Shown: positions 1-11,652, counted from the first letter of the stretch. The stretch: DNA of 64,000 nucleotides from Petaurus breviceps papuanus (GCA_028583685.1 JAMXIF010000042.1:25219388-25283387), one strand, 5' to 3'. A program made the numbers and translations. The notes: a model not told the origin generated them from the sequence alone.

Positions 1-854
1 CATCTTCTTTACTCAATTCACCACGCCAAAAGTATGATTTATGTTGCTTGACAACTTATTTGTTACAAAAGAAGGCCATTGGTGGAGGGAAGTGACAATG
101 ATATTTTCAAAAGAAAAGAGTGTCAATAAAACATTTTTAAAGAAATGTGCAGATTTTTCAATGTCTCATACGTTCAGTGTTCCAGGGTGTTCCACTGTCT
201 CCAATGATACCATCGGCAGCCATAGCTTTGCTCCACTGAATTCTTTTTGCAATACACTCTGTAAAAAGAAGCGGAAGAAATATTCAACCTGACCAATAAG
301 TCCCACATAATCTTAAGGGAGACACAAATGATTAAGTCATTGCCTCTTCTTTAGCTGATCAGATACAATCCACATATGACAGGACATTATATACGTACAA
401 TTTCTAGGCTGCTTGTGCCCCTGATTCTTACAGTCTCTATAAACTAAACGGCGCAAAAGGAGATGCACACTATGCACCTTTGCTCAGCATCTCCTTTATT
501 TGGTCGGTTTCAGCTGGACCTTGATGTTAATTAAATTGTTTTTAGGGGCTAATGTGTTATATGTAATGTTTCTGTTCTAATAGCTACCATATGGCTCTCT
601 GATGCTAATGAGGGATGCTGAATGACTCCCAGATTCCCAGTAGAAGCTTGCAGGAGTCAGCATCCTGTTGTCCAAATGGATGCTCTGGGAAGCATTAGTA
701 CTCCCGCAGGCAGGACCCACTAAACTAGAATTTAGTTTGGGTGTGGGGTGTTTTTGTTTTCAACACTTGTGGAATTGTGTCTATGGTGATGGTAGAGAGA
801 CAGGACCATTCCTAGACAAAACTGTCAACTCGGTCTTAGGAAAATCTTAGGAAG
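1..854. other. Unique DNA without a recognised gene
   Basis: No repeat family or coding exon was recognised. Composition is even, and short TAAT-rich stretches occur around 520-560. The open frames here (up to 83 codons) have no recognisable motif and I treat them as chance. It could hold conserved noncoding sequence, but that cannot be judged from one genome. Confidence 0.5.
456..497. other. Small perfect inverted repeat (hairpin)
   Basis: AAAGGAGATGC at 456-466 is the exact reverse complement of GCATCTCCTTT at 487-497, leaving a 20-nt loop. An 11-bp stem can occur by chance in 64 kb, so function is not claimed. Confidence 0.5.
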
Positions 855-1000
855 CTTAGAGATCTTTTCATCTAACCCCTTCATTTAACAGAGAAAGAAA
901 CTAAAGACCAAATGGAGAAGCGAGTTACCTAAAGCCCTATGACTATACAAGTGGCAGTCACAGAAAGACTATCTGATTCTCCTGGATGCCACTGGGTCCT
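855..1000 (-). repeat. MIR SINE fragment
   Basis: Reads as the reverse of the MIR core: a 'tcatttaacagagaaagaaactaaag' type block (degraded form of ttttacagatgaggaaactgag) followed by a weak match to the acttgcccaaggtcacac segment. Old and diverged. Confidence 0.6.
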
Positions 1001-1175
1001 GACTAGAGTGCCCTTTGACTTCTCTCTTTCAGTTTCACCTCCTGGAACCTATTATCTCCCTAATCCCACCTTGTGTCTGCCCTCAATCTTTCTTACTTCC
1101 CTGAGTCCCATTTCTATCACGTAGTCCTACACCAAGCAATGCCCCTAAAATTCAAAACCACCTCTCTGACCTAGT

Positions 1176-1189
1176 CCTCCCTTCTTATT
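1176..1189. repeat. Target-site duplication, 3' side of HAL1-A copy 1
   Basis: CCTCCCTTCTTATT, identical to 4010-4023. In element orientation the site begins after TTAAAA, the usual cut motif of the L1 endonuclease. Confidence 0.85.
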
Positions 1190-2219
1190 CTTTTTAATGC
1201 TTTATTAACTTCTGATTTACATCATTTCTGCCAGATTTTGAGTTACAAATTTTCTCCCCGTTTTCCCCCCACCCATCCCCCCAAAACAGCAGTCCCACAG
1301 AATATCCCCACCTCCAATCTGCTCTCTCCCATATTTTCTCCCATACCCTTTTTGACTTTTCCAGTGGATCTCTATGCCTCAGTGCCTGTATATCTTATTT
1401 CTTAATTACATGTAAGATGGTATTAATAATAGTATATATATATATACATACACACATATGTATATATTTGAATATTTGATTTTAAAACTTTCAATTCCAG
1501 ATTCATTCCCTTCCCCCCTGCCACCCACCCCAACTGGGAAGACAAGCAGTTCAGTATAGGTTGTACATGTGCAGCTAATGCAAAACAATAACGTAGTAGA
1601 TGTATTGTAAAAGCCTGACTATATTTCCCTCCCTCCTATCGCACCTCCCACTTGTTCTATTCTCTACTTTGGTCCCGACCCTTTTCAAAAGTGGGTGCTT
1701 CCAAATTCCCTCCCCCCCAGCCCTCCTTTCCATCATCCCCCCTCTCATCCCCTTCCCCCCCTATTCTCCTGGAGGGTGAGATCCCCTATTTAGTGTGTAT
1801 TTCACTCCCTCCTCAAGCCAGAATCAATGGGAATAAGGTTGACCCATTCCCTTTTGCCTTCCTATTCTTCCCCTTCATTGTAACCATTTTCCCTTGCCTC
1901 TTCTTTATGAGATAGTTTGCCCCACTCTGTCTCTCCCCATCTCCTCTCGTTATATTCCTCTCACCTCTTAATTTCACCTTTTAAGTATCATCCCTTCCTG
2001 TTAAATTGGTCCTGTGCCCTCTATCTATGTATACCTGTAAATATATATACACACATTCACATATGTATTCATATGCCCATATACCCTCATATATATATTT
2101 CTAATCCCTTCAACTACTGAGAAAAGTTTCATAAATTACAATTATTGTTTTTCCATGTAGGAATGTTAATAGTTCAATTTTGATAAGTTCCTTATGATTT
2201 CTTTCCCCTGTTTACCTTC

Positions 2220-3288
2220 TCATGCTTCTCTTGCTTCTTGCATCTGAATGTCAAATTTTCTATTCAACTCTGGTTTTTTCAGCAAGAATGCTTGAAAATC
2301 CTCTATTCCAATGAATGACCATATTTTCCCCTGAAACATGATACTCAGTTTTGCTGGGTAGGTGACTCGGTTTTAGTCCCAGCTCCCTTGACCTCCAGAA
2401 TATCACATTCCAAGCCCTTCGATCCCTCAGTGTAGAAGCTGCCAGATCCTGGGTTATTCTGATTGTGTTTCCACAATATTCAAATTGTTTCTTCCTGGCT
2501 GCTTGTAATATTCTCTCATTAATCTGGGAATTCTGGAACCTGGCTATAATATTCCTAGGAGTTTTCTTTTTGGGATCTTTTTCAGGAGGTGATCAGTGGA
2601 TTCTTTCACCTCTATTTTGCCCTCTGGTACTAAAACATCAGGGCAGTTTTCTTTGAGAACTTCCTGGAGGATGCTTTCTAGGTTCTTACTTTGGTCATGG
2701 CTTTCAGGTAGTCCAATAATTTTAAAGTTATCTCTCCTGGATCTATTTTCCAGGTCAGTGGTTTTTCCCATGAGATATTTCACATTGCCTTCTATTCTTT
2801 CATTTGTTTGGATCTGTTTAACAGCATCTTTATTTCTCATAAAGTCATTAGCTTCCATTTGCTCCAATCTAATTCTGAAGCAATGATTCTCCTCATTGAG
2901 CTTTTGAGATTCTTTTTTCATTTGGCAAATTTGACTTTTTAAGGCATTCTTCTCCTCATTGCCTTTTTGAGCCTCCTTTGCCATTTGAATCAGTCTGTTT
3001 TTTAAGGTATTATTTTCTTCAGTCAGGCTGTTGACTGTCATTTCATAATTTTCTTGCATTGTTCTCATTTCTCTTCCCAATTTCCTCCACTTCTCTTATC
3101 TGCTTCTTAAGGTCCTCTATGGCCTGTAACCAGCTTGTATTTTCCTTTGAAGCTTTTGGTGCAGGAGTTCTGACTTCACTCTTTTCCTCCTGTCCCATGC
3201 TTTGCTCCTTTTTGATTTTTTGCCCCAAAATAGGATTACAACACATTGTTGGAATCTTCTGTCTGTTTTGTTTCCTTTGCCTGCTCAT
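2220..3288 (-). pseudogene. L1-type ORF1 RNA-binding protein gene, decayed
   Basis: Start is the ATG at 3288 giving MSRQRKQNRQK; the TTG in frame just upstream is in the 5' UTR. A basic N-terminus is followed by a long heptad coiled coil (EENNTLKNRL, EEKNALKSQI, KLNEENHCF), then the RRM-like block with RRDNFKIIGLPES, and a C-terminal domain homologous to human L1 ORF1p. The reading frame shifts near 3080 (after the start of the coiled coil) and again around 2540-2600, so two or three frames are needed to cover it. The protein normally trimerises on its own RNA and acts as a nucleic-acid chaperone in the L1 particle. The stop corresponds to TGA at 2222-2220, matching the family end seen at 60692. 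Confidence 0.85.
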
Positions 3289-4009
3289 TTTGCCACTCAA
3301 TTATTTGATTTTTGGGCTTTTTGCCACAGTAGGACTCTGCCACCAGACAGGGGAGTTTTCGTCCCAAACGCTGGGGTTTTCTCAGCTGCCGGAGGTATTA
3401 GATGGGTGCCCTCTTTGAGGTCTCCACACGCTCTGGCAAGCTGGACACACACCCCAGGACCTCCACCCTAGACTGCAATCCATATCCAAGCAGGTTAAAG
3501 CAAGAGCGATTACCCCTCAGCCTGGTGCTTGGTCCCCCTACACTCTGCAGGCCAGGAGCTGAAGCCAACACGTGGCACTGGCTGGCTGTGCCAGCGTCTC
3601 AGCGGTTTCTCGCCCCAAGGGTAAAAGCTATGCACTCCCGTTTACTGGGTCCCAAAATCCAGACTGCACTGGCCTCTCACCTTGTCTTTCGCATCTATGT
3701 ATTGATAAATCTGGAAATGGCCACAGCTGCTGCTGATCTGGAGTCCCCCTGGCAGGTGGATGATCAGGCCCGCCCTGGGGCTAAAGCCTCCGCGTGGGGC
3801 TGGGCTCAGCTCCCAGAGCGCTGCGCTGGCCAATTCCTGCCGGCCTGCCGGGCTGTCCTCAGTGGGAGGTTAGCTTCTCTGTGTCATTTTGTGGGTTCTG
3901 CAGCTCCAAAGTTTGTTTAGAGTCCCCTTTTTACATGGATTGGGGAAGGTGGAAGCCGGAGACGCGAGAAGGTCGTGCTTCTACTCCGCCATCTTGGCTC
4001 CGCCCCCGC
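3289..4009 (-). promoter_or_regulatory. HAL1-A 5' UTR with internal promoter and YY1-like site
   Basis: The sense strand opens with a G-rich start followed by GCCAAGATGGCGGAGTAG; the core CAAGATGGC lies on the minus strand at about 3997-3988, roughly 13 nt from the 5' end. Human L1 carries its YY1 site at the same place, where it fixes the start site of Pol II transcription. The segment 3780-3860 is CpG-rich for this window. It is likely promoter sequence by analogy only. Confidence 0.65.
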
Positions 4010-4023
4010 CCTCCCTTCTTATT
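4010..4023. repeat. Target-site duplication, 5' side of HAL1-A copy 1
   Basis: CCTCCCTTCTTATT, identical to 1176-1189, marking the exact 5' end of the element at 4009. Confidence 0.85.
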
Positions 4024-4624
4024 TTAACTGGTGTAATCCAGTAAGAGAATCTCAGTTTGCAGTGAGGAGGAGATCTGAATAAATTTGTATTTGTAGTAAG
4101 ATATAAATGACTGATAGACTTTAATTATGAACACTCCCTGCAGTATGTGTATTTTGAAAAGTAGGCTTGGTAACCTTAAGGAATAAATCTCTTACAGCAG
4201 AGTACAGATCCAAGGTGAATGGGAAATATCTGTTGAGCAGTCCTATAAGGTTGTCCCTACCTCCTGGGAGAGTATACCAGGAATAATGGCTTACTACTTC
4301 ATTTAAAGGCTGGTAGAAAATATATTTGGGGGTCTTTCTTTAGTACAGTTAACTTGCCTGTTTGCAAGGCAGAAAGACCCAATTGTTACACCATCCTATC
4401 ATCTTGCTTCTACCCAGTAACTATATTAGCAAGTCAATGATGGTACTTCCTGGTAACCTGTTTTCAAATCAAATCATGTAATTGCCAGTCTTTATGTAGC
4501 AAACTTTGTAAGTCCTCAGGACTTTGTTTTCCCACAATACTGGGAACTGAGACAGCATCAGTCATTGGGAGAAATTCACTGGACTACATTTCTCAGAAGG
4601 CTGTACATTTTATCCCAAAGCGAG
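4024..4624. other. Unique DNA, nothing recognised
   Basis: No repeat, exon or RNA gene could be supported by reading. Confidence 0.4.
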
Positions 4625-4730
4625 AATGGAAATGGAATGAGAAAGGAAAACTTTATTAATCGCTTACTTACTATGTGCAAAGCACAAAGCTAAGGGATAT
4701 AAGCAGAAAATAGAAACAATCCATGCTTTT
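4625..4730 (+). repeat. L2-like LINE 3' fragment
   Basis: Contains tttattaatcgcttacttactatgtgc and 'aaagcacaaagctaagggatataagcagaaa', a diverged form of the L2-type tttattaagcacctactatgtgccaggcactgtgctaag block. The following 670 bases to 5400 hold nothing I recognise. Confidence 0.55.
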
Positions 4731-5401
4731 CAGCAGTGTCTTTGGGGGAAAGACCATGTAAAGGAGAGTTCATGTTTATGTTCAGTTTCAAAGCAAATGA
4801 AAAATCCAGGTCTTACTAAGACAGGGAAAGGAGGAGGGCAGACAGCAAGATCCAGAGGATCTTGGGGTATAATGGTAAGGGAGATGGTCCCCTTTGGAAA
4901 TATTGAGTCCAAAGGCTAGACTGGCATAAAGTTCTGGTATACTTCCAGAAGATGTAGTGATGCAGGGGTCAGCATACAGCTATCAGTGGGCACTCTGTGC
5001 CTGGTGGGAACAGAGTGGGAGAAGAGGAAGTATGGTGCTGTCACCAAGCAAAGACTGATTTCTGGATAATTTTCCATGGGGAAGATTTTAAAACCACATA
5101 AGTGCAAGCAGGGAAAGAAAAGGAAAGTAGTCAGATTGAATGGTGTAGTAGACACATAAGAGGCAAGCTAGATCCTGCAGCTGGTAGGGAAGGTAGAAAA
5201 GGTTCATATAGAGTGATATAGTCATGGCATCCTCCAACTGAGCAACCATAACTGAACTCCGATGACCTCGGGCTGAAATGAAAGGTCTTGGCCATCCTTT
5301 AGTCTACCCAGAAATTCCCAGGAAAGGAACTCCATGAAGATGATGATACCATACTCTTCAGAGGTGATGGAGTAGGGCATGAGTACTTTGATTCTATGTT
5401 A

Positions 5402-5440
5402 ATATATATATATATATATATATGTATATACATGCATATA
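5402..5440. repeat. (TA)n microsatellite
   Basis: About 20 TA units grading into TGTATATACATGCATATA. Confidence 0.9.
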
Positions 5441-5445
5441 TGCTC

Positions 5446-7705
5446 TGGCCTCTTATGCAACCAGTGAATCCTGGTTGTTCATCATATTTCCCTCTGACTT
5501 GGAGAGGTGAGAGAGGATTGCCAAATGAGGTAGGAAAAGTCATCTGCAGTATAATCTATAAGGAGAAAGAGGAGTTCTCTTCCAGACTCTTTCAAAAGTT
5601 GGGACTAGGACAAACCTCTCCTTTGGATTTCCAAGGAGGGGGAAGAAGAGTTCTTTTCTTTCTCCCGCCCTTGGCAGTAATAAGAGGATTCATATGGCAA
5701 CAAGAACACGTTTGCTTAGATAAGCTTCAGACTAGATGTCAAATGCCTGGCTGACTCTTCTGTATTGTGTTTCTTTTCCTGTGCCAAGGTCACCAAACAA
5801 ATAAATGGACATTTCCAGTCCTGTCAATAACCTTTCAAGTTAGGAGCCAGTTGCACAGCAACACAATTTCTCAGAACAGAATACCACTACCCAAAGGTTT
5901 CTGTGGCCAAGACAACTAAAGAGTCACACCTGGATGGCCAGAAGACCTAGACTTGCAAGACTCAAGGTAAATCTGAAATACCTGTTGAGCAGTTCTACAA
6001 AGTTTTCTTTACTTCCTGTGAGAGTGTAATGAGTAATGGATTACTCCCTCATGCTTTAAGTATTTATCAATGTGCATTTGTGAGTCCTTTTTGTCTTTAT
6101 TTTGTTAGGGAAGAAATTGATTTCCTATACCTGAGAACTCTTCTGTATTTTGAGTACCTTTCTATTAGGGATCCCATCCATCTATTTTAGGAGAGACTCT
6201 CAACATGAGCCATGCCTAAGCCTTGTTTTAGAGATTTTTTCTACTGGAATGACTGAGTAGGGCCATGATCCAGAGAGTACAAGAAGAGCCAGGTTCCCTG
6301 TGTCTGGGGTCAAACTCCCTAGGATTGAATCTGGTTTTATATTTGATCCTAGTGGTAGGAGTCCCACACTTCATATGCCCTCCTACTTTGCTGAGAAATC
6401 AGAAGGTTTAAACAAGAATCCAACCAGAGGTTCTATGGAGATTTAGGAAATAATTCCCATTTGTGTGTGTTCTGGTAATTCCTTTGTTACTTGATAGCTA
6501 TGCTTATTTATGTTGTTTCATGCTTTAATTAAATGCTTTGGCTATTAGATTTATGTATCTTTGGAATGTCCAACAACAGAGAAGGGTATAGATGGGTGCT
6601 TGAGTTGTGAGTTGCATAAGTGATTGCTCTCAAATAGCCTCACTGAACCAGGAAGTAATGACAGTTGCTACAATTTGTTATGAAGGTCTGGCGTTAACTA
6701 GTTCTATTTTTACTGGTGACTCCATCAGGGAAGCTGAGCAATTAATTGAGTTGTAGGACCGGAAAAGACATTTACATTTCTCTTAGCCTCATCTTCCCCA
6801 GAGTCAACCAATAGAAGCAGAGATCATTAATGTCTCTTGGCTGGTATTCCTAAGTCAGCTCTTTTGCCATGGCTGTGAATCCAATTTTGTTGTGTAGAAA
6901 GGGAGGAAAGTAGGAGCACCCTATTGGAACTCCTTTATAATAGAATAGTGAAGTGATAGGGAGTCTAGCTAGCCTGGGGGAGTTTGCTTAATTAGTGTTG
7001 CATGTCCCCAGGGGATTTCTTATGCTTTGAGCCTTACAGCAAACTCCCTGAGGTGTGAGGTACAGTGTACAGGCCCATCCAGAGGCCCATCTTTTGAGTC
7101 CTCCCATTTCTTTTAGGTATGCCTACATGCAAAGTCAAAGGACTCTCTCTATAAGTTAGTGGTCTTGGAACCCTTACATTCAGGACCTTGGACAAAAATC
7201 CCTTGTATGGATTCTAGTTTCTTTAGCTGTATAATCAAATCCATACTTGAGGGTACCTAAGCTTCCTTCCCTAAGTTCTAGAGGTCTCCGACATCCAAGC
7301 CCTTTTCTCTAGCTTAGGCCATTGTATCTCTTGCCACAAGAGAGGGGATGTCAACAATGTACTGAGCAGTGCTTGGCTTGGGGAGTTAGAAGAGGCTGAT
7401 ACTGCTGTAGCAGTCAAATACTTATGCTGCTATTGAGCTGATTGTAATGTGTGTTGCCTGCCATCTGATTGATTACTGGCTAATCAATGACATCTGTTCT
7501 CTCTCTCTCTGATATAGCATGTAAACAAGGCTAGGCAAGGGAAAATGGAGCTGAACTTGTCTCTTAAAGTTTCTCCATAGAACACAAGTAGGAAGGAGAA
7601 TGGGCCTTTGAAATTCAATTTGTGAAGCTATTGCAGGCCAAGTCTCAAAGGACAGGCTTGCGCCAGGTCCTTACAGTGCCAAGGGACTCTCAAACAAAGG
7701 GGAAA
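5446..7705. other. 2.3 kb of unique DNA
   Basis: The longest stretch of the first 10 kb without a recognisable repeat. No coding exon with splice context could be supported. Confidence 0.45.
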
Positions 7706-7960
7706 CCCAGTATCAAAACAGCTTTTGTGGATCTGGGCAGGAAGAAAATGACTAATCTCTCCCGGACTGCATTTATCTGAGTAATTACTTTCTCAGCTGA
7801 GATTACTGAGATTGGGGAAATCCTGAGAAATCATCAAGCTATTAATGGAAGGCAATATAGCACAAGGAAAAGGGGGCTGAACTAGGAGTCAGAAAAATAC
7901 TGGTTTTAAATCTTACCAACAATATTTAGTAGCTGTGCACATATGACAAGTCACTTAACC
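7706..7960 (+). repeat. Left arm of a ~250-bp inverted duplication
   Basis: The reverse complement of 8754-9002 matches this segment at roughly 93% over its core (my hand count: about a dozen substitutions plus small indels). It spans 140 bases of otherwise unique DNA and the first ~110 bases of the MIR at 7848. Because it crosses the MIR boundary it is not simply two insertions of one repeat family. Confidence 0.85.
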
Positions 7961-8090
7961 ACTTTTATCCTCAGTATTCTCATCTGTAAAATGGGGTGGT
8001 AATATCAGTGACAAACAAATGAGATAGTGGCTATATAGTACTTTGCAAATATTAAAGCCCTACATATATGTTAGCTAATGAAACTGGGGC
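7848..8090 (+). repeat. MIR-type SINE
   Basis: Starts GGAAGGCAATATAGCACAAG, contains a degraded TTTTAAATCTTACC box, acaagtcacttaacc and catctgtaaaatgggg, and ends near ttagctaatg. Its 5' part is included in the inverted duplication. Confidence 0.75.
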
Positions 8091-8249
8091 TGAAAGAACT
8101 TTTCTCTCTATCCAGTGAGCTCATTTCATGAGTGAGACAAGTGCAAGTTTAATTCAATATAAGTTCTTGCTGTAAATATTTTTTGTTCATTATTTATTTA
8201 AAAAATTTCATGAATTTTAGTGTTATACCTGGACTGTCTCTTATGAAAA

Positions 8250-8395
8250 ACAGCATGATACGACAGAAAAACAAAACATAACAAAAACCTTTACCTCTTG
8301 CAGTCAGAGGACCTGGGTTCTAGTCCTCCTTTGGATAATTAGTTGCTTCAATTATTAAAATGGGTGACGACAGTTGGGCTAGATCAACCTAACCA
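8250..8395 (+). repeat. MIR fragment
   Basis: Carries agtcagaggacctgggttc followed by a degraded aaaatgggtgacgacagttggg tail. Confidence 0.6.
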
Positions 8396-8709
8396 TGAAC
8401 ATTAAGTGCCAGGCACATGGAGGTCCTTTCCACGACCCCTCATTGTCATTACCCAGAGAAATCCTCAAGATGATGAACTTAAGAATAACATGGGATAAAA
8501 TTGATCTTGATCTTGATCTGTGCCAATTTCTGGAGGGCACACACTGATAAGACTAGGATCCACTGAAGTGCCCTATCATACAAACCAGATGGTGGTTCTT
8601 TAGTGTTTGATGACTGTCACAGGCAGGACAGGGAAACGATCGTGGCCCAGAGTCCCTATCTCCATCTTTGTGGGGAAAAGGATTGTGTAATAGACATGTA
8701 GCCTCAGGA

Positions 8710-9120
8710 AACACAGGTTGAAGCCTCAGCTCTACTTTTGTGACCTTGGGCAAGGTTAAGTGATTTGTCATGGGTGCATAACTATTGTTGGTAAGATTTA
8801 AAGCCAGGATTCTTCTGACACCTAATTCAGCCCCCTTTTCCTTGTGCTATATTGCCTTCCATTAATAACTTGATGCTTTCTCAGGATTTCCCCAATCTCA
8901 GTAATCTCAGCTGAGAAAGTAATTACTCATATAAATGCAGTCATGGGAGAGATTAGTCATTTTCTTCCTGCCCAGATCCACAAAAGCTGTTTTTACATTG
9001 GGTAAGTGTCTCTGGGAGCCTTAGTTTGCATATCTATAAAATGGGAATAGTACTACAACCTGCTCCATCTTACAGACTTGTGAGGAAAGCATAATGTAAG
9101 TTACTGTATAAATGTGAGAT
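8710..9120 (+). repeat. MIR split by the right arm of the inverted duplication
   Basis: The left part (to about 8753) ends tgaccttgggcaag. The right part resumes at about 8994 with ttgggtaagtgtctctggg and runs through tctataaaatgggaatag to about 9120. The two pieces join into one MIR if the intervening 240 bases are removed. The TTGGGCAAG / TTGGGTAAG pair at the two junctions looks like a short target duplication. Confidence 0.65.
8754..9002 (-). repeat. Right arm of the inverted duplication
   Basis: Inverted copy of 7706-7960, separated from it by 793 bases. It lies inside a MIR, so this arm is the later copy and 7706-7960 the likely template. RNA read through both arms could fold into a long hairpin. 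Confidence 0.8.
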
Positions 9121-9590
9121 AGAAACACTCCAATCCCCTCCCTCAATAAAAAAAAATGAAACCACTTATCTAGTTTTTTAAAATGTATTTTTTTTACACA
9201 ATGTTTTATCTTCTAAAAGTGAAATTTGGTCTAGGTCATTAAGGACCTAGGTTTCTTCTGTGTGACTCATATAAGTCTCTGACTTCCCTTTCTTTCTCTA
9301 TTCTACTGCTCATGGTTAGAAAATTTTATAATCCGTTAGCATGATCACCAAAAAAAACCAGTGCCTATGAGAACACAGAAAAAATTTGCCAACTCTGTAT
9401 CTCTCTCTTCCCATCCCCTTTTCCTCTACCCCCTAATAAGAAAGAGAGAAGGCTAGCCTTCTTGGCTAAATGAGATGTTTGCATTACCTATGCATTTCAT
9501 TCATTCATTCTCTCCCTCATTAGCAGAGGGAGGTACAATTAACACCTTTAGGAACTTTCACCTTTAACCATTAGTTAAAAAAATAGTCTC
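9121..9590. other. Unique DNA with short A and T runs
   Basis: No recognised element; contains AAAAAAAAA near 9150 and TTTTTTTT near 9190. Confidence 0.4.
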
Positions 9591-9595
9591 AGCAT

Positions 9596-9695
9596 TTCAT
9601 GGCATTGGGTAGACAAGCAGGCTCAGTCAGGAAGACCTCAGCTTTATTTCTGCTTCAGATACTTACTAGGTGTGTGACCCTGAGCAAGTCACTTT

Positions 9696-9732
<37 letters not shown>

Positions 9733-9830
9733 CGTAGCACCTACTTCACACCTTTTTTGAGGATGAAGGGAAATAACCCATGCAAAGCACTTGGTAAACT
9801 TTGAAGCAAATATAAACATTGGAATGATAA
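9596..9830 (+). repeat. Marsupial tRNA-derived SINE with internal TA expansion
   Basis: Shows ggaagacctcagcttt, tgcttcagatacttactagg, tgtgtgaccctgagcaagtc and a MIR-like tail. A (TA)n run has grown where the cctcagtttcctcatctg segment should be. Confidence 0.7.
9701..9729. repeat. (TA)n microsatellite inside a SINE
   Basis: About 14 TA units directly after acttttctttta. Confidence 0.9.
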
Positions 9831-9849
9831 TGATAGTGGTGAAGATGAG

Positions 9850-10090
9850 AGGTATCTTTATTGGGTGGGAAATTGTTGCTTTGTACTTTGAAGTTTGCAA
9901 AGCATTTTACTTACAGTAACGGTGAGTTCAAGAGTCCAAGTATAATCATTCCTATTTTACAGATGAGGAAAGTGAGGCTCTAAAGGGTTAAAGTGACAGC
10001 CTCAATTACAGAGGTAAGCAATGTCCAAGCTAGGATTCAAACTCTCATCTCTCCTGACTTCAAGTCTGGTTCTCTCATGGCTATGTGGAA
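9850..10090 (-). repeat. MIR
   Basis: Reverse-oriented MIR: attttacagatgaggaaag, gaggctctaaagggttaaag, gctaggattcaaactc. Confidence 0.75.
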
Positions 10091-10104
10091 CTACAGTGGC
10101 AGCT

Positions 10105-10315
10105 GATATTTAGAGAACAGTTATGGTCACAAAATACGTTGAACACATTGTCTCATTTGATCTACTCTCTATAAACCCTGAGAGGAAGGTAAGAGAATTG
10201 AGATGTGAAGAGATTGTGGTAATCATTCAAGGTTTCACATGTAGCAAGTTGTAGAGTTAGGATTCGAACCCAAGTCCCCTCAACCCTAAATCCAGCGTTC
10301 TCTTCCCCAGTAACA
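10105..10315 (-). repeat. MIR
   Basis: Reverse-oriented MIR: acattgtctcatttgatc, a degraded gaggaaactgag segment and aggattcgaacccaag. Confidence 0.7.
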
Positions 10316-11165
10316 AGTTAGAATTAAGGGTTGCAACTAAATTACATAGTGATCTAAGAGATTTTGGCAGAGGGCATCTTTAGAGAGGAAAGAGTCATGG
10401 ACTCGTAAAGCCCACCCATATATACATTTGTACCTTTGTAAATTCTCATTTTTTGTAGTGAAATACTTTGTGTGGCATTCCACATGGTGGACCCAAGAGG
10501 GTTTTGTTATCACTTCATGAAGGACTATGAGTAGGGCATCTTTAACACAGGGAGGACTGAGTGAACCCAGGCTGGAGCCATAGACCGGAATGGGGCACAT
10601 AAAATGTAAATGATAGGAAGCCTGGGGAAGCTTCCAGCTGAGGCCTTGGGATCCCTAAAAGGCTCAATATCTCCACATGCCCTAGTGTGGTTATTGCTCA
10701 ACCCCTTAGGAGGAGAACTGTATTCTCCTAGCTGGCAGGGGGTAGACAAAGCGAGAGCCTGGCCCTCCAGTCACACTGGCCCCCAGCTGATCCAGCTCCT
10801 CCAGCCTCCCACTCCTTAACCCTGCACTTTTTTCTTCGGTTTGAGTTCAGGATGTTAAATGAGTAGTTTCTTTTTGCAGGTGCTGTGATCAGGTGTTCTT
10901 ATTCTATATATAAAACTATTGAGCTCATGTGCAGATACCCAGAAAGCTCAATTAATCCCAAACGTCCTTTCCCACAGAGATATCCCAAAATAAAACCTTA
11001 GGCACACATAAAATGACTTAACCATTTCCTTGACTTAGTAACTGTGTTCAGATCTGGGCAGGATTTTTTGCAACTCTGCTGAGCTTCTGTTTTCTGTGTC
11101 CACAGGGTGTCTGAGGGCTTCAGCTCTGGGGATGACATTTGAGGAAGGACATTGATTAACATCCA
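10316..11165. other. Unique DNA, nothing recognised
   Basis: Open frames of 69 to 87 codons overlap on both strands between 10337 and 10819. None shows a motif or splice context, so none is called. Confidence 0.4.
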
Positions 11166-11169
11166 AAGG

Positions 11170-11365
11170 GAGATGCAGTGTGGAATGGTTAGTGGGAAAG
11201 AGCCCTTGGGGCAAAGTGAGGGGATTTGGACTCTAATCCTGTTTCTTTCATGTAGCTACATTTGGGATCTTGGGCAAGTGTCTTTCCCTTTCTGATCCTC
11301 AGTTTCTACATCTATAAAATATAGGAGTTAGTTCCTTGAAGGTCTAAATACAGGCTCCTATGATC
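11170..11365 (+). repeat. MIR
   Basis: gatttggactctaatcctg, gggatcttgggcaagtg, cctcagtttctacatctat and the gttccttgaaggtctaaat tail. Confidence 0.75.
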
Positions 11366-11652
11366 AGGGTGGTCAAAAGCTAGATAACACAAAGAGTAAT
11401 TACAATGGAAGAACATTAACAAGAGGGAGATCCCAAACATCCCAGGAAACAAATAAAAGACAGGAGTCAGCAATATAACTCGTGAACCCCACTAATGCAT
11501 ACAATATGGGTAATAAGCTTAAGATCCTAATTAAGGAGGTAAATTTGCCTTCATAGGCGCTCATAAGATTTCATTGGTAGAGACCCCTAATTAGAATATG
11601 ATCCAGAAAGGGTTTCCCCTATTCCAAAGGAACTGGGTTGGTAAAAGCTGTT

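Larger units (their letters stand above)
1190..4009 (-). mobile_element. HAL1-like (ORF1-only) L1 derivative, full length, copy 1 (family A)
   Basis: A 2.8-kb LINE-derived element lying on the minus strand. In sense order it has a GC-rich 5' UTR (4009 to 3289), an L1-type ORF1 (3288 to 2220), then about 1.0 kb of noncoding 3' UTR with AT microsatellites, a G-rich tract and a short A tail. No ORF2 (endonuclease/reverse transcriptase) lies anywhere between ORF1 and the tail. The same ORF1-to-3' UTR junction is present in the copy at 59311-62100, so the absence is a family trait, not a private deletion. This is the structure of the half-L1 (HAL1) class, which depends on L1 enzymes in trans. Flanked by a perfect 14-bp duplication. 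ORF1 is interrupted, so this copy is inactive. Confidence 0.85.

Noticed and set aside
3402-3920. 172-codon plus-strand frame with even composition
   Set aside because: It is the antisense of the HAL1-A 5' UTR; its openness follows from GC richness.
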